Below are positions 8,711-18,227 of a stretch of 64,000 bases of DNA, one piece after another. The position numbers were made by a program, and so were the translations under genes. The DNA lies in NCBI GenBank assembly GCA_030673825.1, contig JAUTCS010000119.1, positions 1 through 64,000 of the forward strand, written 5' to 3'. The notes under the pieces were generated by a model. The model was not told the origin of the DNA and ran no database searches. It saw nothing but the letters and a program-made list of their open reading frames with translations. This DNA is from Verrucomicrobiota bacterium JB024 (GTDB lineage Bacteria; Verrucomicrobiota; Verrucomicrobiia; Opitutales; Cerasicoccaceae). The stretch's first letter is position 1. Each line of letters starts with the position of its first letter.

Positions 8711-8790
8711 TTTAACAGGAAGGACGGGAAGAGCCGCAAGAGGTGCCTTCCGGCTTTCCTTTCAGGCCTTTCCGGTCTTCCCGGTGATAA
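8711..8790. repeat. Dispersed hairpin element (AACAGGAAGG family), copy 1
   Basis: Starts TTTAACAGGAAGGACGGGAAG and continues into complementary CGGCTTTCC and CCGGTCTTCCCGG blocks, giving an imperfect hairpin. The same opening AACAGGAAGGnCGGGAAG recurs in a better-paired copy at 16117-16187. It sits between the convergent sulfatase and hybrid kinase genes, so it may act as a bidirectional terminator or be a REP-like element. Confidence 0.5.
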
Positions 8791-8835
8791 CGCCGTCTTA
8801 TTGATTGCGCGAAAACGGCTTCCCTGGGCACGCGG

Positions 8836-11094
8836 TCAGCCTTCCTTCAGGACTTTGCTCACGAGAGTACCGAGCACATGGATGCTGTGCGGCTTGGGCA
8901 GGAGTGCACTGATACCCGCGTCCTCGATCACCTCAGGGGTGAGCTTGGCCGAGTAGCCGGTGGTCAGGATGATACGCTGGCCGGGACGAAGCTTGAGGAC
9001 CTCGCGGATAAAGTCCATCCCGGTCATACCCGGCATGGTTTCGTCCGTGATAATGAGGTCATAACGGTCCGGCTGCTGCTTAACCCGCTCCAGAGCCTCG
9101 ATCACATTGGCGCAGCCTTCGGCCTCGTAGCCGATCAGCTCCAGTGATTTCTCCCCGAGCAGAAGCAACGATTCTTCGTCATCCACAATCAGGATGCGTT
9201 CGCCATTGCCTTGGGGCACCGGTGCGCTTTCGTCGTCCACATCCACCACCGTATCGATGTGCACAGGAAAATAAAGGCGAAACGTCGTGCCGACGTTGCG
9301 CTGGCTGTATACCGTGATGGCGCCGTCGTGGCTTTTCATGATACCGTGGACAACGGCCAAGCCCAGCCCGGTCCCCTCCCCCGCCGGTTTCGTGGTAAAA
9401 AACGGATCATAGATACGCTGGAGCGTCTCCTTGTCCATTCCGTGTCCGCTGTCCGAGACGGAGATGCGCACGTACTTGCCGGGCTGAAGGTTCGGGTTCT
9501 GCTCGGCCACATGCGTGTCCACCTCGAAGGGTTCGAGGATAAATTCCAGGTGCCCGGTCAGCCCCTTCATCGCATGCAGGGCATTCGTGCCGAGGTTGAG
9601 CAGGACCTGCTGGATTTGCCCGGCGTTGGCCAGGACGGTGGGCGCTGCAGGTTCAAGCGTGGTCACGATCTCGATCGACGACGGCAACGAGGCCCGCAGA
9701 AGCGCGATGGTCTCATCGATGACTTCGTAGAGCTGAGTGGGTTTACGCTCCTGGGGCTGCTGGCGGCTGAAGGTGAGAATCTGCTTGATCAGGGTCGTCG
9801 CCCGTGAACACGCGCGCGTGACCGTGTCGAGGTGCTCGCGTACCTCGGGCTGGTTGGACGCCATATTCGCCAGCTGCGTGTAGCCGTTGATGGCCATCAT
9901 GATGTTGTTAAAGTCATGGGCAATGCCGCCGGCCAGTGTGCCGATGGCCTCCATCTTCTGGGCCTGGTTGAGCTGGCCTTCGAGCTTCCGCTTATCCGAA
10001 ACATCGCGGAGTATAATCAGGATACCGTTGGGCTGGCCCTCACTGTCCAAGGTCGAGTACGCGAGCGCCTCAACCCAGACCTTTGAACCGTCCTTGCGAA
10101 TCTCTTCGCGCTCGCGGTGGATCGCATGCCCGGCTCGCAGACGCTCCAGCCGCTTCAACGTGGCCGCACGTTCCTCTTTGGAATAGCGACAGAGGTAGGA
10201 CTTTCCAACCATCTCCTCGGCCGTCCAGCCCAGCAAGTTCGTCGCCCCTTCGTTCCAGTACTCGATCTTCGTCTCCAGGTCGGTAAAGATGATCGCATCG
10301 CGCAGCCGGGAGAGGATCTCCGCGTCACGCTTGAGTGTGGCCTCGTTGAGCTTGCGCTGGGTGATGTCGCGCATGGAGACCAGTACGGCCTCACGGTCGT
10401 TCCAGACGGTTTCGACCATGCGCAGCTCAGCCACCAGCATCGAGCCATCCCGGTGGGAAATGTCCAGCTCGCAGGGCTCCTCCTGCCCGCAGGTTCCGAC
10501 CCGCGACAGCGGATAGGCAAAGGGTCGACCAATCAGGTCCAACAGGCGACTGTCGAGCATCTGCTCAGCCGCCGGGTTGGCAAACTGGACGATCTTGTCC
10601 CGGTCAACGACGAGGATAGCATCCGTGTTCGCATCGATGATCTGCCGGATGCGGGATTCACTGGCGGCGAGCTGGCGGGTCTTGCTGCGCAGTTCGCTGT
10701 CAATGCGCTGGCGCTCAACCGCGTAGCTGATGGACCTCCCCAACAGTGCTCCCTCGAACTGGTTTTTGCGCAAAAAATCCTGAGCCCCCATCCGCAACGC
10801 GCGCGTACCAGCCTCATCATCTTCAAGTCCGGTCAAAACGAGGACCGGCACATCGGGGAATTCTTTTTTCAGCCGCAGGCAAGTCTGCTCGCCCTGCGAG
10901 TCCGGCAGCCCGAGATCGAGCAGAACCGCGTCGTAGGTCTCCCGTCCAAGCTCGGCCAGGCAATCGGCCATGCGGGAAACATCTTTAACCGTAAAGTCAA
11001 AGTCGTGCACCTCTTCCAATAACTCCTCAAGGATCAGGACATCCGCCGGATTATCCTCCACCAAAAGGATACGAAAGTGATGGTGCTTACGCAT
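8836..11094 (-). CDS. Hybrid histidine kinase: REC-PAS-PAS-HisKA-HATPase-REC
   Basis: A 752-aa cytoplasmic protein without membrane helices. The order is an N-terminal receiver ([19 protein letters not shown]), two PAS domains (including [25 protein letters not shown]), a HisKA H-box ([10 protein letters not shown], His near 393), a HATPase ([21 protein letters not shown]) and a C-terminal receiver (ILIVDDEES, Asp near 684 in ITDETMPG). The start at 11094 overlaps the stop of the single-receiver gene, suggesting translational coupling. It is the third gene of a kinase - receiver - hybrid operon. The likely role is phosphorelay integration of redox or small-molecule PAS signals; no output domain is encoded nearby. 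Confidence 0.9.
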   Translation of the reverse strand: MRKHHHFRILLVEDNPADVLILEELLEEVHDFDFTVKDVSRMADCLAELGRETYDAVLLDLGLPDSQGEQTCLRLKKEFPDVPVLVLTGLEDDEAGTRALRMGAQDFLRKNQFEGALLGRSISYAVERQRIDSELRSKTRQLAASESRIRQIIDANTDAILVVDRDKIVQFANPAAEQMLDSRLLDLIGRPFAYPLSRVGTCGQEEPCELDISHRDGSMLVAELRMVETVWNDREAVLVSMRDITQRKLNEATLKRDAEILSRLRDAIIFTDLETKIEYWNEGATNLLGWTAEEMVGKSYLCRYSKEERAATLKRLERLRAGHAIHREREEIRKDGSKVWVEALAYSTLDSEGQPNGILIILRDVSDKRKLEGQLNQAQKMEAIGTLAGGIAHDFNNIMMAINGYTQLANMASNQPEVREHLDTVTRACSRATTLIKQILTFSRQQPQERKPTQLYEVIDETIALLRASLPSSIEIVTTLEPAAPTVLANAGQIQQVLLNLGTNALHAMKGLTGHLEFILEPFEVDTHVAEQNPNLQPGKYVRISVSDSGHGMDKETLQRIYDPFFTTKPAGEGTGLGLAVVHGIMKSHDGAITVYSQRNVGTTFRLYFPVHIDTVVDVDDESAPVPQGNGERILIVDDEESLLLLGEKSLELIGYEAEGCANVIEALERVKQQPDRYDLIITDETMPGMTGMDFIREVLKLRPGQRIILTTGYSAKLTPEVIEDAGISALLPKPHSIHVLGTLVSKVLKEG

Positions 11095-11536
11095 CTTCTC
11101 CGGAGGGGAGCTCGACCACGCAGAACCAGAAATCATGGATAGACCTTACTATTTGAGAGAATGTGTCGAAATCGACGGGTTTGACGACATAGCAGTTTGC
11201 GTGGAGACCGTAGACGGCCTTGACGTCATCGTCGGAGTTGGAGGTGCTCAGCACCACGACAGGGATCTTCTGCAGCGAGGGGTCGGCCTTGATATCGGCC
11301 AGCACCTCGCGCCCGCTCTTGCGGGGCAGATTCAGATCCAGCAGGATGAGCCCGGGCCGGGAAGCATCCGCGTATTTCCCACGCCGGTGGAGGAAATCCA
11401 GCGCTTCCACACCGTCCTGTACGACATGGAGCACGTTGAGCACCTTCGAGTACTCAAGCGCCTCGCGCGTCAGCATGATGTCGGCGGGACTGTCTTCCAC
11501 CAGAAGGATTTCAACAGGACGTGTAGGAAGAGGCAT
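11087..11536 (-). CDS. Single-domain response regulator, Rcp1-like
   Basis: A 149-aa lone receiver domain: [19 protein letters not shown] (acidic pocket), phosphoacceptor Asp67 in [21 protein letters not shown] (Thr/Ser switch) and the conserved Lys in YVVKPVDF. The long loop with [11 protein letters not shown] and the NLPRKSG motif are typical of Rcp1-type receivers, which usually pair with bacteriophytochrome- or PAS-type kinases. It lies 46 bp after the membrane kinase gene and overlaps the hybrid kinase by 8 nt. It probably carries phosphate between the two kinases. Confidence 0.9.
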   Translation of the reverse strand: MPLPTRPVEILLVEDSPADIMLTREALEYSKVLNVLHVVQDGVEALDFLHRRGKYADASRPGLILLDLNLPRKSGREVLADIKADPSLQKIPVVVLSTSNSDDDVKAVYGLHANCYVVKPVDFDTFSQIVRSIHDFWFCVVELPSGEDA

Positions 11537-11582
11537 GATAGTACCGGTGTTTTAATTTATATCATAAAAAACTTCAATGCAT

Positions 11583-13928
11583 TTAATCCAGCCAGTCCTC
11601 CGCATAGTCGTCACGAAGGCTGAAGTAAAAGGTACTGCCCTCGCCGGGTGCGGACTCCACCCAGATGCGGCCACCGTGGCGTTCGGCAATACGCTTGCAC
11701 AGGGCCAGGCCAATCCCCGTGCCACTGTATTCGTCGCGGGTATGCAGGCGCTGGAAAATGACAAAGATGCGATCAAAGTAGTCGGGCTCGATGCCGATGC
11801 CGTTATCGCGCACGCTGATGATCCACTCGCGTCCCTCCTGCCTCGCACCAATGTGGATCTCCGGTCGTTTCTCCCCGCGGAACTTGAGGGCGTTACCGAT
11901 CAGATTCTGAAAAACCATGGCAAGCTGACCGGCATCAACCTTCACGTCGGGGAGCGTGTCGTGGGTGATGGAGGCCTGCCCTTCACTGATCAGCACGGAA
12001 AGGTTTTTGAGCGCCGTGTCGAGGGGCTGTTGCAGGTTGACCGGCTGCATGGTGTCGCCCCGTGTGCTCACACGCGAAAAGGCCAGCAGGTCGCGAATGA
12101 GCCGTTGCATGCGCTCCGCCCCGTCCACCGTGTGCGCGATGAACTCGTCCGCCTTCGCATCGAGTTTACCTCCATAGCGTTTTTTCAAGAGCTGGACACA
12201 GCCGGCGACCGCGCGCAGGGGCTCCTGCAAGTCGTGCGAAGCGATATAAGCAAACTGTTCCAGGTCCTTGTTCGAGCGGGCCAACCGGGCGGCCTGCCGG
12301 GCGAGCGTATCGGCCACCATCATGTTCTCAGTGATGTCGGAACGCACTGCCACGTACTGGCGGGGTTTTCCGTCCTCGCCCAGGAAAGGTACGATCGTGG
12401 TTTCGACCCAGTAGATGCTGCCGTCCTTGGCCACATTGCGGATTTTCCCGTGAAAGACCTTCCCCTGCTGGATCGTATTCCAGAGATCAGCCATGAACTC
12501 TTTCGGGTGGAAACCGGAGTTGAGGATGCGGTGGTCCTTCCCGATCAATTCTTCGCGGGGGTACTTGGAAATGGCGCAGAACTTGTCGTTGACGTAGGTG
12601 ATCTTCCCCGTTGGGTCGGTGATGGCGACGATGGCGTGCTCGTCGAGCGCGGTCTTCAGGTCCTGAATCTCGCGCAAGCTTGCCCGCATGTCCGCCTCGG
12701 CCTTTTTCTTGTCCGAAATATCGCGCGCGATTCGCGAGAGGCCGATCTGTTTGCCGGAGGGATCGGTAATGCTCGACACAACCACCGAAACATCTACCAG
12801 TCTGCCGTCCTTGCAGCGGCGCTTGGTATCGAAGTGTCCGCGGCTTGAGCCACGGCGGATGCTCATGATGACGTCCGCCTCGTCCGAAAGGATATCGTGA
12901 GGGATCAGTCGCGCCATGGTCTGACCGATCATTTCCTCAGCCGTGTAACCGTAGATACGCTCCGCCGAGGCGTTCCAGGTCAGAATCTTGCCGTCCGTGC
13001 TTTCGCTGACGATAGCTGCATCCGAAGAAGAGACCACAGCCGCGTACAGGGCGTTCTCCTGCTCCGCAGCGATCAGGCGGTCGGTCTGGCGGATCAGCTT
13101 TTGATGGGCAAGGTTCAGATTCACCCCTTGGTAGAGGATCACCCCGCACAGGATCAGCATCATGATAACCGCAAACAGATCGACGATCATGAGCGGCGGA
13201 TAAAGGTCCGCCTGCGCCCCCTCCAGCAAGAGCCACCCGAGCGCCATCGGCAACAGGAGCGCCACCGGCATAAGCCGCCGCGAGAAGCGTCCGCCCATTA
13301 GCTTGCTGGTAAAGATGGACGACAGCCCCCGATCGGGCCGGGCCAGCAGGACGCCTGCCCCCAGCAGAACAAACAAGAGGGAGGTGTGCACCGCCATGGA
13401 GGAGAACCAGAAAAAGTTATACAGGGCGGAGACTTCCAGCAGGTAGCCGTTCACCCCGATCATGCCCCCCAGAAAGGCCACCAACGCCGTAATCTGCGCT
13501 GGCAGCACGAGCCGCTCCTTCTTCGTCATCAGCAACAGCAGAGAGCAGTCGAGCATGGCAAAACAAAAGGCCGTCGCCTGCGACATGCGGCCCGGAAAAT
13601 CCTCTGGCGCCGTATCCGGATCGACCACCACCAGCTCATCAATCCGTAGTTCAAGGCCCAGCCAGTACTCCACGAGTGTGGCCAGCGCGATCACCAGGGA
13701 CAGACCTGCCAGCACCATACCGGCTTCCGGCCAACGCTTTCTCGCTATCGTCAGCAAGGCCAACGCCGAAAGCACGAAGCACAACGCGGTGTTGAATTTC
13801 ATCGTAGCCAGTCCCGGCCCGACACTCTTCACCACCGCGACATCCGTAAACCAGCCAATGAGAACTACCCCACTAACGACCACACTGATCGCACCTAAAA
13901 CCGCTGATTGTCGGGTATAGCGATGCAT
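11583..13928 (-). CDS. Membrane PAS sensor histidine kinase
   Basis: A 780-aa product if started at 13928; an in-frame ATG at 14012 would add 28 residues that do not look like part of the sensor. Residues 1-300 contain about seven hydrophobic helices in a MASE-like membrane sensor. Two PAS domains follow (ASERIYGYTAEEMIGQ and NDKFCAISKYPREELIGKDHR, the latter with a PAC-like tail). The H-box SHDLQEPLRAVAG has its His near residue 564, and the ATPase lobe shows NLIGNALKF, DNGIGI and GTGIGLALC. This H-box type is common in phytochrome-like kinases that use Rcp1 receivers, matching the next gene. The signal is unknown. Confidence 0.88.
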   Translation of the reverse strand: MHRYTRQSAVLGAISVVVSGVVLIGWFTDVAVVKSVGPGLATMKFNTALCFVLSALALLTIARKRWPEAGMVLAGLSLVIALATLVEYWLGLELRIDELVVVDPDTAPEDFPGRMSQATAFCFAMLDCSLLLLMTKKERLVLPAQITALVAFLGGMIGVNGYLLEVSALYNFFWFSSMAVHTSLLFVLLGAGVLLARPDRGLSSIFTSKLMGGRFSRRLMPVALLLPMALGWLLLEGAQADLYPPLMIVDLFAVIMMLILCGVILYQGVNLNLAHQKLIRQTDRLIAAEQENALYAAVVSSSDAAIVSESTDGKILTWNASAERIYGYTAEEMIGQTMARLIPHDILSDEADVIMSIRRGSSRGHFDTKRRCKDGRLVDVSVVVSSITDPSGKQIGLSRIARDISDKKKAEADMRASLREIQDLKTALDEHAIVAITDPTGKITYVNDKFCAISKYPREELIGKDHRILNSGFHPKEFMADLWNTIQQGKVFHGKIRNVAKDGSIYWVETTIVPFLGEDGKPRQYVAVRSDITENMMVADTLARQAARLARSNKDLEQFAYIASHDLQEPLRAVAGCVQLLKKRYGGKLDAKADEFIAHTVDGAERMQRLIRDLLAFSRVSTRGDTMQPVNLQQPLDTALKNLSVLISEGQASITHDTLPDVKVDAGQLAMVFQNLIGNALKFRGEKRPEIHIGARQEGREWIISVRDNGIGIEPDYFDRIFVIFQRLHTRDEYSGTGIGLALCKRIAERHGGRIWVESAPGEGSTFYFSLRDDYAEDWLD

Positions 13929-14402
13929 GAGAGAGAAGAGGGGGGTGAGAGCGAGAAATCTGCAAGAGAAGCTTCTATGCGCTATAAGGCGAGGTTGACA
14001 GTTTTTTGACATCAGTCAAACACAAGCTGTTATACAATGCCCGTACGCTTATTCATAACGTAACATGATGAGCCGTTGCCGGACTCTTTTATTCCCGAAA
14101 AAAATCTCTGCTACAATCCTAGTGGTGATCAGCGATTGCGGCCGGTCCCGTTCTTGCGACAAGGCATGCCTTTCCCAAGAGGATCAAGCGAAGGCCCTCC
14201 CAGATCTGGGTGTCTGACCTCAGCCGACCAAGGCCGTTCATCCTCGGTCAATATTTTTGAAAACCAGAGGTGTCTGCGAAACGAAGATGAAGACTCCCTG
14301 CCCCCATCTTGGGGTAACGGACAATCGAGTCAGTGCATTTCGCTCCTAGGCATACAGACGGGTACGCCCATGGGCGTTGCCCCTTTTACGCGTAAGCTCG
14401 TT
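13929..14402. other. Intergenic region between kinase and HutW-like gene
   Basis: No gene is supported here; the open frame on the plus strand is antisense to the HutW-like gene further on and has no recognisable content. A short inverted repeat, TTTGACATCAGTCAAA (14005-14020), lies upstream of the kinase and could be a control site. A 14-bp palindrome ACGCCCATGGGCGT (14364-14377) lies just downstream of the HutW-like stop and could help termination, though no T-run follows. Confidence 0.4.
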
Positions 14403-15950
14403 TCAACGCACAAGCGTCCCGGTATAACCACGCGGATGACCACCTCCTGCTTCTCCGGGATGGGAACGATGGCCCGACGTATGCGGATGAGACCCGCCGA
14501 TGTGCCCCGGCATCGAGGGACAGCTCCCTGGATGCCCGTGAGGAGGTTTGCCTCCGCCGTGCGGATGACTACCGCCCGGATGCGCGGACTCCGCAGAAGC
14601 TGGAGACAAGCAGCCGATGATGAGGCGCTGCATGACCTTGGCCCAGTACGCGCCCGCGGGTGTCATCTTAAGAGTCTCTGCGTTCTCCCCGGGAGCGGGA
14701 GCCTCCAGCAGGCCCACCTGGGTCCAGTTTTCCAGCAGCGGAGCGGCCCAGCCACGGGCTGCTAGCGGCCACTGCGAAGGGGTTGGCACACTCAGGCGTT
14801 CGGCAGCCTCGGCCAGAGATGTCTTGAAACGCTCCTGCTCGCTGATGGGCTCCGTCGGCGCGAGACAGCGTGCGGGAATCTTCCCGGCGTGGATCTGCGC
14901 GGCGTAGGCGTCGATATCGCGCTCCATCATGATGGAGACACGGCTGAGATTGCCCCCGGCGGACGAACCGATGGGCAGGATGTCGGCGTTGCTCTTGGCC
15001 AGGCGGTTGTAAACGGAGCGTTCGCGTGTGCCACGCCGCCAGTGCTGCGGCGTGAAGTGCTCGAAGCCATACCCCGCGAGCGCCTCGGCGGCGGCGGCAA
15101 ACATCCGGGCCCGCCCGGCGCGGTCCGGGGGCTCACCGATCCCGGCGCGCCCCTCGGCCACGGCGCGGGCCAGCGGGCTGTTCGGGAACTGGATCAGCTC
15201 GTACAGGTCGAGCCCGTCGATATGCGTCTGCTGCGCGAGGAAGCGCAGGTCCTCCAGCAGCAGCTCGCGCGTCTGCCCCGGCAGGCCGAAGATCAAATCC
15301 ACAATGAGCACAGCGCCGGTATCGGCCAAGCCGTTAAGCACGGTCAACATCTCGTGGCGGTCGGCCAGGCGGCCCAGGCGGCGGCGCAGCGCCACGTCGG
15401 TGCTCTGGAGGCCGAGGGAGAAGCGGTTGGCCCCGGCTTCGCGCCAGAGGACGGCCTTCTCCGGGGTAAAGTCGCGGATGCGCCCCTCCACCGTGATCTC
15501 GGTCTCATCGGTGATGGCGAAAAGCGCCCGCAGGCGCTTCAATACACGGGCCAGGTCGGGCGCTGACAGGTCGCTGGGCGTCCCCCCGCCGAAAAAGACG
15601 GCATCGACGGGACGGCAGTCCGCCCCACGCCCCAGCGCCTCCTCCAGCAGGTCGAGGTGGCGCATGAGCAGGTCCGCGTAGTATGCGCTGAAGCTCTCCG
15701 TGCTGCGGTTCTGGTAAAAGGGACAGAACAGGCAGCGGTGACGACAGTAGGGCACATGGATGTACAGGGCCAGTGGCTTGCAGCTGCGCTGGGCGAACAG
15801 CCGCGGCGCCCATTCGCCAAAGGGCTTGTCCAGTAGGCGGGCTCCCGCCGCAGTCCGTCCATGCGTCGGACGCATCTCCGCCCCCGCGAACGCCTCCGTC
15901 CACACATCCGCCCCCTTGGCCACATAGCAATCTTCCGGTTTCATCATCAT
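14403..15950 (-). CDS. hutW: HutW/ChuW-like radical SAM protein with His-rich tail
   Basis: A 515-aa product started at 15950, after a G-rich ribosome-binding stretch; the longer frame upstream runs through a hairpin repeat and is rejected. The radical SAM site is YCRHRCLFCPF (Cys 69, 73, 76), with a HemN-like core: VDAVFFGGGTPS, GANRFSLGLQS, LIFGLPGQT. The motifs RRGTRERSVYNRLA and PIGSSAGG resemble anaerobic haem-degrading radical SAM methyltransferases ChuW/HutW rather than coproporphyrinogen dehydrogenase HemN. After about residue 449 comes an unusual tail of about 67 residues rich in His (11), Gly and Pro, with repeated SHPH units. No haem transport gene is adjacent, so the haem role is by family only. 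Confidence 0.7.
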   Translation of the reverse strand: MMMKPEDCYVAKGADVWTEAFAGAEMRPTHGRTAAGARLLDKPFGEWAPRLFAQRSCKPLALYIHVPYCRHRCLFCPFYQNRSTESFSAYYADLLMRHLDLLEEALGRGADCRPVDAVFFGGGTPSDLSAPDLARVLKRLRALFAITDETEITVEGRIRDFTPEKAVLWREAGANRFSLGLQSTDVALRRRLGRLADRHEMLTVLNGLADTGAVLIVDLIFGLPGQTRELLLEDLRFLAQQTHIDGLDLYELIQFPNSPLARAVAEGRAGIGEPPDRAGRARMFAAAAEALAGYGFEHFTPQHWRRGTRERSVYNRLAKSNADILPIGSSAGGNLSRVSIMMERDIDAYAAQIHAGKIPARCLAPTEPISEQERFKTSLAEAAERLSVPTPSQWPLAARGWAAPLLENWTQVGLLEAPAPGENAETLKMTPAGAYWAKVMQRLIIGCLSPASAESAHPGGSHPHGGGKPPHGHPGSCPSMPGHIGGSHPHTSGHRSHPGEAGGGHPRGYTGTLVR

Positions 15951-16116
15951 GCCCCCCCTCTTTGAATCATTAAAAATGTAAATGAGTCCCGGTTTCAATA
16001 AAACAAAATCACTATCCCTCCCCCAAGCCTTTAATGCAACTAATAATCCAACAGTAACCCAACTAATCCACCCCATTAGCCATGGAATCGGAAACATTTT
16101 TGACCAGCCATTTTTC

Positions 16117-16187
16117 AACAGGAAGGCCGGGAAGTACGGGAGTAAAGCCTCCTGCTCTCGCTTTCCGTACTTTCCGGCCTTACTGTT
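16117..16187. repeat. Dispersed hairpin element (AACAGGAAGG family), copy 2
   Basis: The left arm 16117-16139 begins AACAGGAAGGCCGGGAAG; the right arm 16165-16187 is its complement in 21 of 23 positions, with a 25-nt loop. The arms share the sequence AACAGGAAGGnCGGGAAG with the element at 8711. It lies between the OPT transporter stop and the HutW-like start. It may terminate the OPT transcript or be a REP-like mobile palindrome. Confidence 0.65.
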
Positions 16188-16236
16188 AAATTCATGACGC
16201 TTATCCAAGCGTTCCCGGTTGAGGGCGGTATGGACT

Positions 16237-18066
16237 TTAGTGGAAAAAGCTAATCACGGCCTGAATGACGCCTGCCAGGCTTTCCCCGGCGACGAGTCCC
16301 GCCGCCAGGACGATGACGTACTTGGCGCTCCAGTGCCTCCACAGCCGTTCGGCGATCACCCGCAGCATCGCCCCGAGGAAAATCCCCAGGCTGATAAAGG
16401 GCGGGATGATGAACGCGAAGCCCAGGCTCGACGCGCTCGGCACCCAGTGGCGGCGCCTTTCGGGCAGCAGCGCCTCCAGGCAGGCCAGGACGACGCCGAT
16501 CACGACCGCCGCGACCACCGCCGGACCGCAGCCGTCGGGAATCGTGTCCAGCCCCTGCGCGAGCACCTCGGCCACGGCCTTCCACGTGGCCACGGCGGGC
16601 GCGGGCCACTCCTCGGTTAAAAGCATTTCCTGCGGGTTGGGGATCAGGATGAGGTACGCCGCGCAGCCCGCCAGCGACCCGGCGAGGATGCCGAACACCT
16701 GCGCCACGACCTGCGCCCGCAGGCTCGCGCCAATGAGCTTGCCGGTCTTGAGGTCGTGCAAGAGGTCCGAGCACTGCCCGGCGGCCCCGCCGGTGACGTT
16801 GGCCGTCATGAGGTTGACCGTGGTGTTGGCCGGGGAGAGAAAGCCGAACGTGACCTGCGTGATCTTGCCCAGCGCGCCGATGGGCGGGATACCCGTCTCG
16901 CCCGCGACGCGGGCCGCCACCACCGCCAGCAGGAACGACAGCCCGAAGGCCACTGTCCCCAGCCACAGCGGGATGCTGAACACCCACTGCTGCGCCACCA
17001 CGCACCCCACAAACGCCACCACCAGCATCGTGACGAACCACTTTTTGGGAAAGTACCGCACGCCGCCCGGCACGTTGGCGGCATCGTCGGCAGCGCTCGT
17101 TTCGGGATCGCTGCCGGGGAGTTGGCCGTTGCCGCGAAGTAACTTGTGTTTAAAAATCTTCACCATCGACAGCGCGAACGAGGTCAGCGCCCCGGCCACC
17201 ATCAGGCTCACCCCCGGCCACAGCAGCCACTCCAGCATGACCGCGTACCACGAGTCCCCCGCCAGCGCGGGCTCGGCCCACCCGCGGGCCAGCAGTTCGC
17301 GCGGCAGCGCCATCCACGCAACCACCGTGCCCAACAGCAACGACACGCCCACGCGCGGTCCCACGATCGCCCCGAACCCCAGCAAGAGCAGCGACGGTTG
17401 CAGCTCGACCCCGAGCGCCCGCCAGCTCACCCGCTCGACACCCTGCGCAGCGACATTGGCCGGGGCCTTGAAGCCCCACCCCGCCGGGAGCGCGAGCGCG
17501 GGGATTTTCCACGACGCCGTCACAAAGGCGTTATACAAAAAAAGCGACCCCGACAGCAGCCCGGCGCCGAGGAGCGCCTTAACGCGCTTGGCCGCTTCCT
17601 TGCCGCGGGCGTAGATCTCGGTGATCGTCTCGGCGGTGGCCACGCCGTTGGGGAATGGCAGCCCCTCGCGCTCCAGCATCTGCCGCCGCACGGCCAACGC
17701 GCAGGCGATCCCGGCGAAGCTCACCGTGAAGACCCACGCCGCCAGCACCGGGTACGAAAGTTCCTGCCCCGTGATCAAGGTTAGTGCCGGAATGGGCGCG
17801 ACTAGCCCCGCGGAAAGAATTGACGCCGCTGAGGAGGCCGCCGTCTGGTTAATGTTGTTCTCCAACAGGCCCCAGTGCTTGGCCGCGCCGAAACGGTGCA
17901 GCCCGTTCCACCACGCGTAGCTCAGCAGCGCCGCCGCGATGGACATGTTAAAGGAAAAACCGATGCGCAGCCCGGTGTAGATGTTACACGGGGCCAGCAG
18001 CGCGCCGAGCACGAAGCCCGTCACAATCGCACGGACGGTCAGTTGTCTTTCCGGAGCCGGGACCAT
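16237..18066 (-). CDS. OPT family transporter
   Basis: A 609-aa integral membrane protein with about 14 hydrophobic segments. Family features are the N-terminal APCNIYTGLRIGFSFNMSIAAALL, the NINQTAASSAASI loop, FPNGVATAETI and ETGIPPIGALGKITQVTFG. These match the bacterial oligopeptide transporter (OPT) superfamily, whose members move peptides or metal chelates, driven by protons. It is divergent from the NAGGN amidotransferase gene, with 161 bp between start codons. Peptide uptake would fit a neighbour that makes a glutamine dipeptide, but this is inference. Substrate specificity is not visible. Confidence 0.88.
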   Translation of the reverse strand: MVPAPERQLTVRAIVTGFVLGALLAPCNIYTGLRIGFSFNMSIAAALLSYAWWNGLHRFGAAKHWGLLENNINQTAASSAASILSAGLVAPIPALTLITGQELSYPVLAAWVFTVSFAGIACALAVRRQMLEREGLPFPNGVATAETITEIYARGKEAAKRVKALLGAGLLSGSLFLYNAFVTASWKIPALALPAGWGFKAPANVAAQGVERVSWRALGVELQPSLLLLGFGAIVGPRVGVSLLLGTVVAWMALPRELLARGWAEPALAGDSWYAVMLEWLLWPGVSLMVAGALTSFALSMVKIFKHKLLRGNGQLPGSDPETSAADDAANVPGGVRYFPKKWFVTMLVVAFVGCVVAQQWVFSIPLWLGTVAFGLSFLLAVVAARVAGETGIPPIGALGKITQVTFGFLSPANTTVNLMTANVTGGAAGQCSDLLHDLKTGKLIGASLRAQVVAQVFGILAGSLAGCAAYLILIPNPQEMLLTEEWPAPAVATWKAVAEVLAQGLDTIPDGCGPAVVAAVVIGVVLACLEALLPERRRHWVPSASSLGFAFIIPPFISLGIFLGAMLRVIAERLWRHWSAKYVIVLAAGLVAGESLAGVIQAVISFFH

Positions 18067-18227
18067 CCCGCAGTATTAGGTGACAAGCGCGTTACAAGGC
18101 AAGGCCAACCCGCAAGGCGCTTCCAATAAGGTTTTTCAGGCTTTATCCTTTGACACTCCCCAACGGCTGTGTGATTGTAGTCATGACTACGCCCGATGCC
18201 CCTTCTGACGGGCGCTCTCACCTAGTT

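Noticed and set aside
13929-14012. Upstream start of the membrane kinase at 14012
   Set aside because: The added 28 residues precede the first membrane helix without a conserved feature and no ribosome-binding box was seen for either start.
14076-14765. Plus-strand 229-codon frame
   Set aside because: Its second half is antisense to the HutW-like gene and no known motif is present.
15951-16208. N-terminal extension of the HutW-like protein
   Set aside because: It would translate one arm of a hairpin repeat and an AT-rich gap; the G-rich box before 15950 gives a better start.
18150-18178. Strong promoter for the NAGGN operon
   Set aside because: TTGACA is present but the -10 region at proper spacing (GATTGT) is weak.
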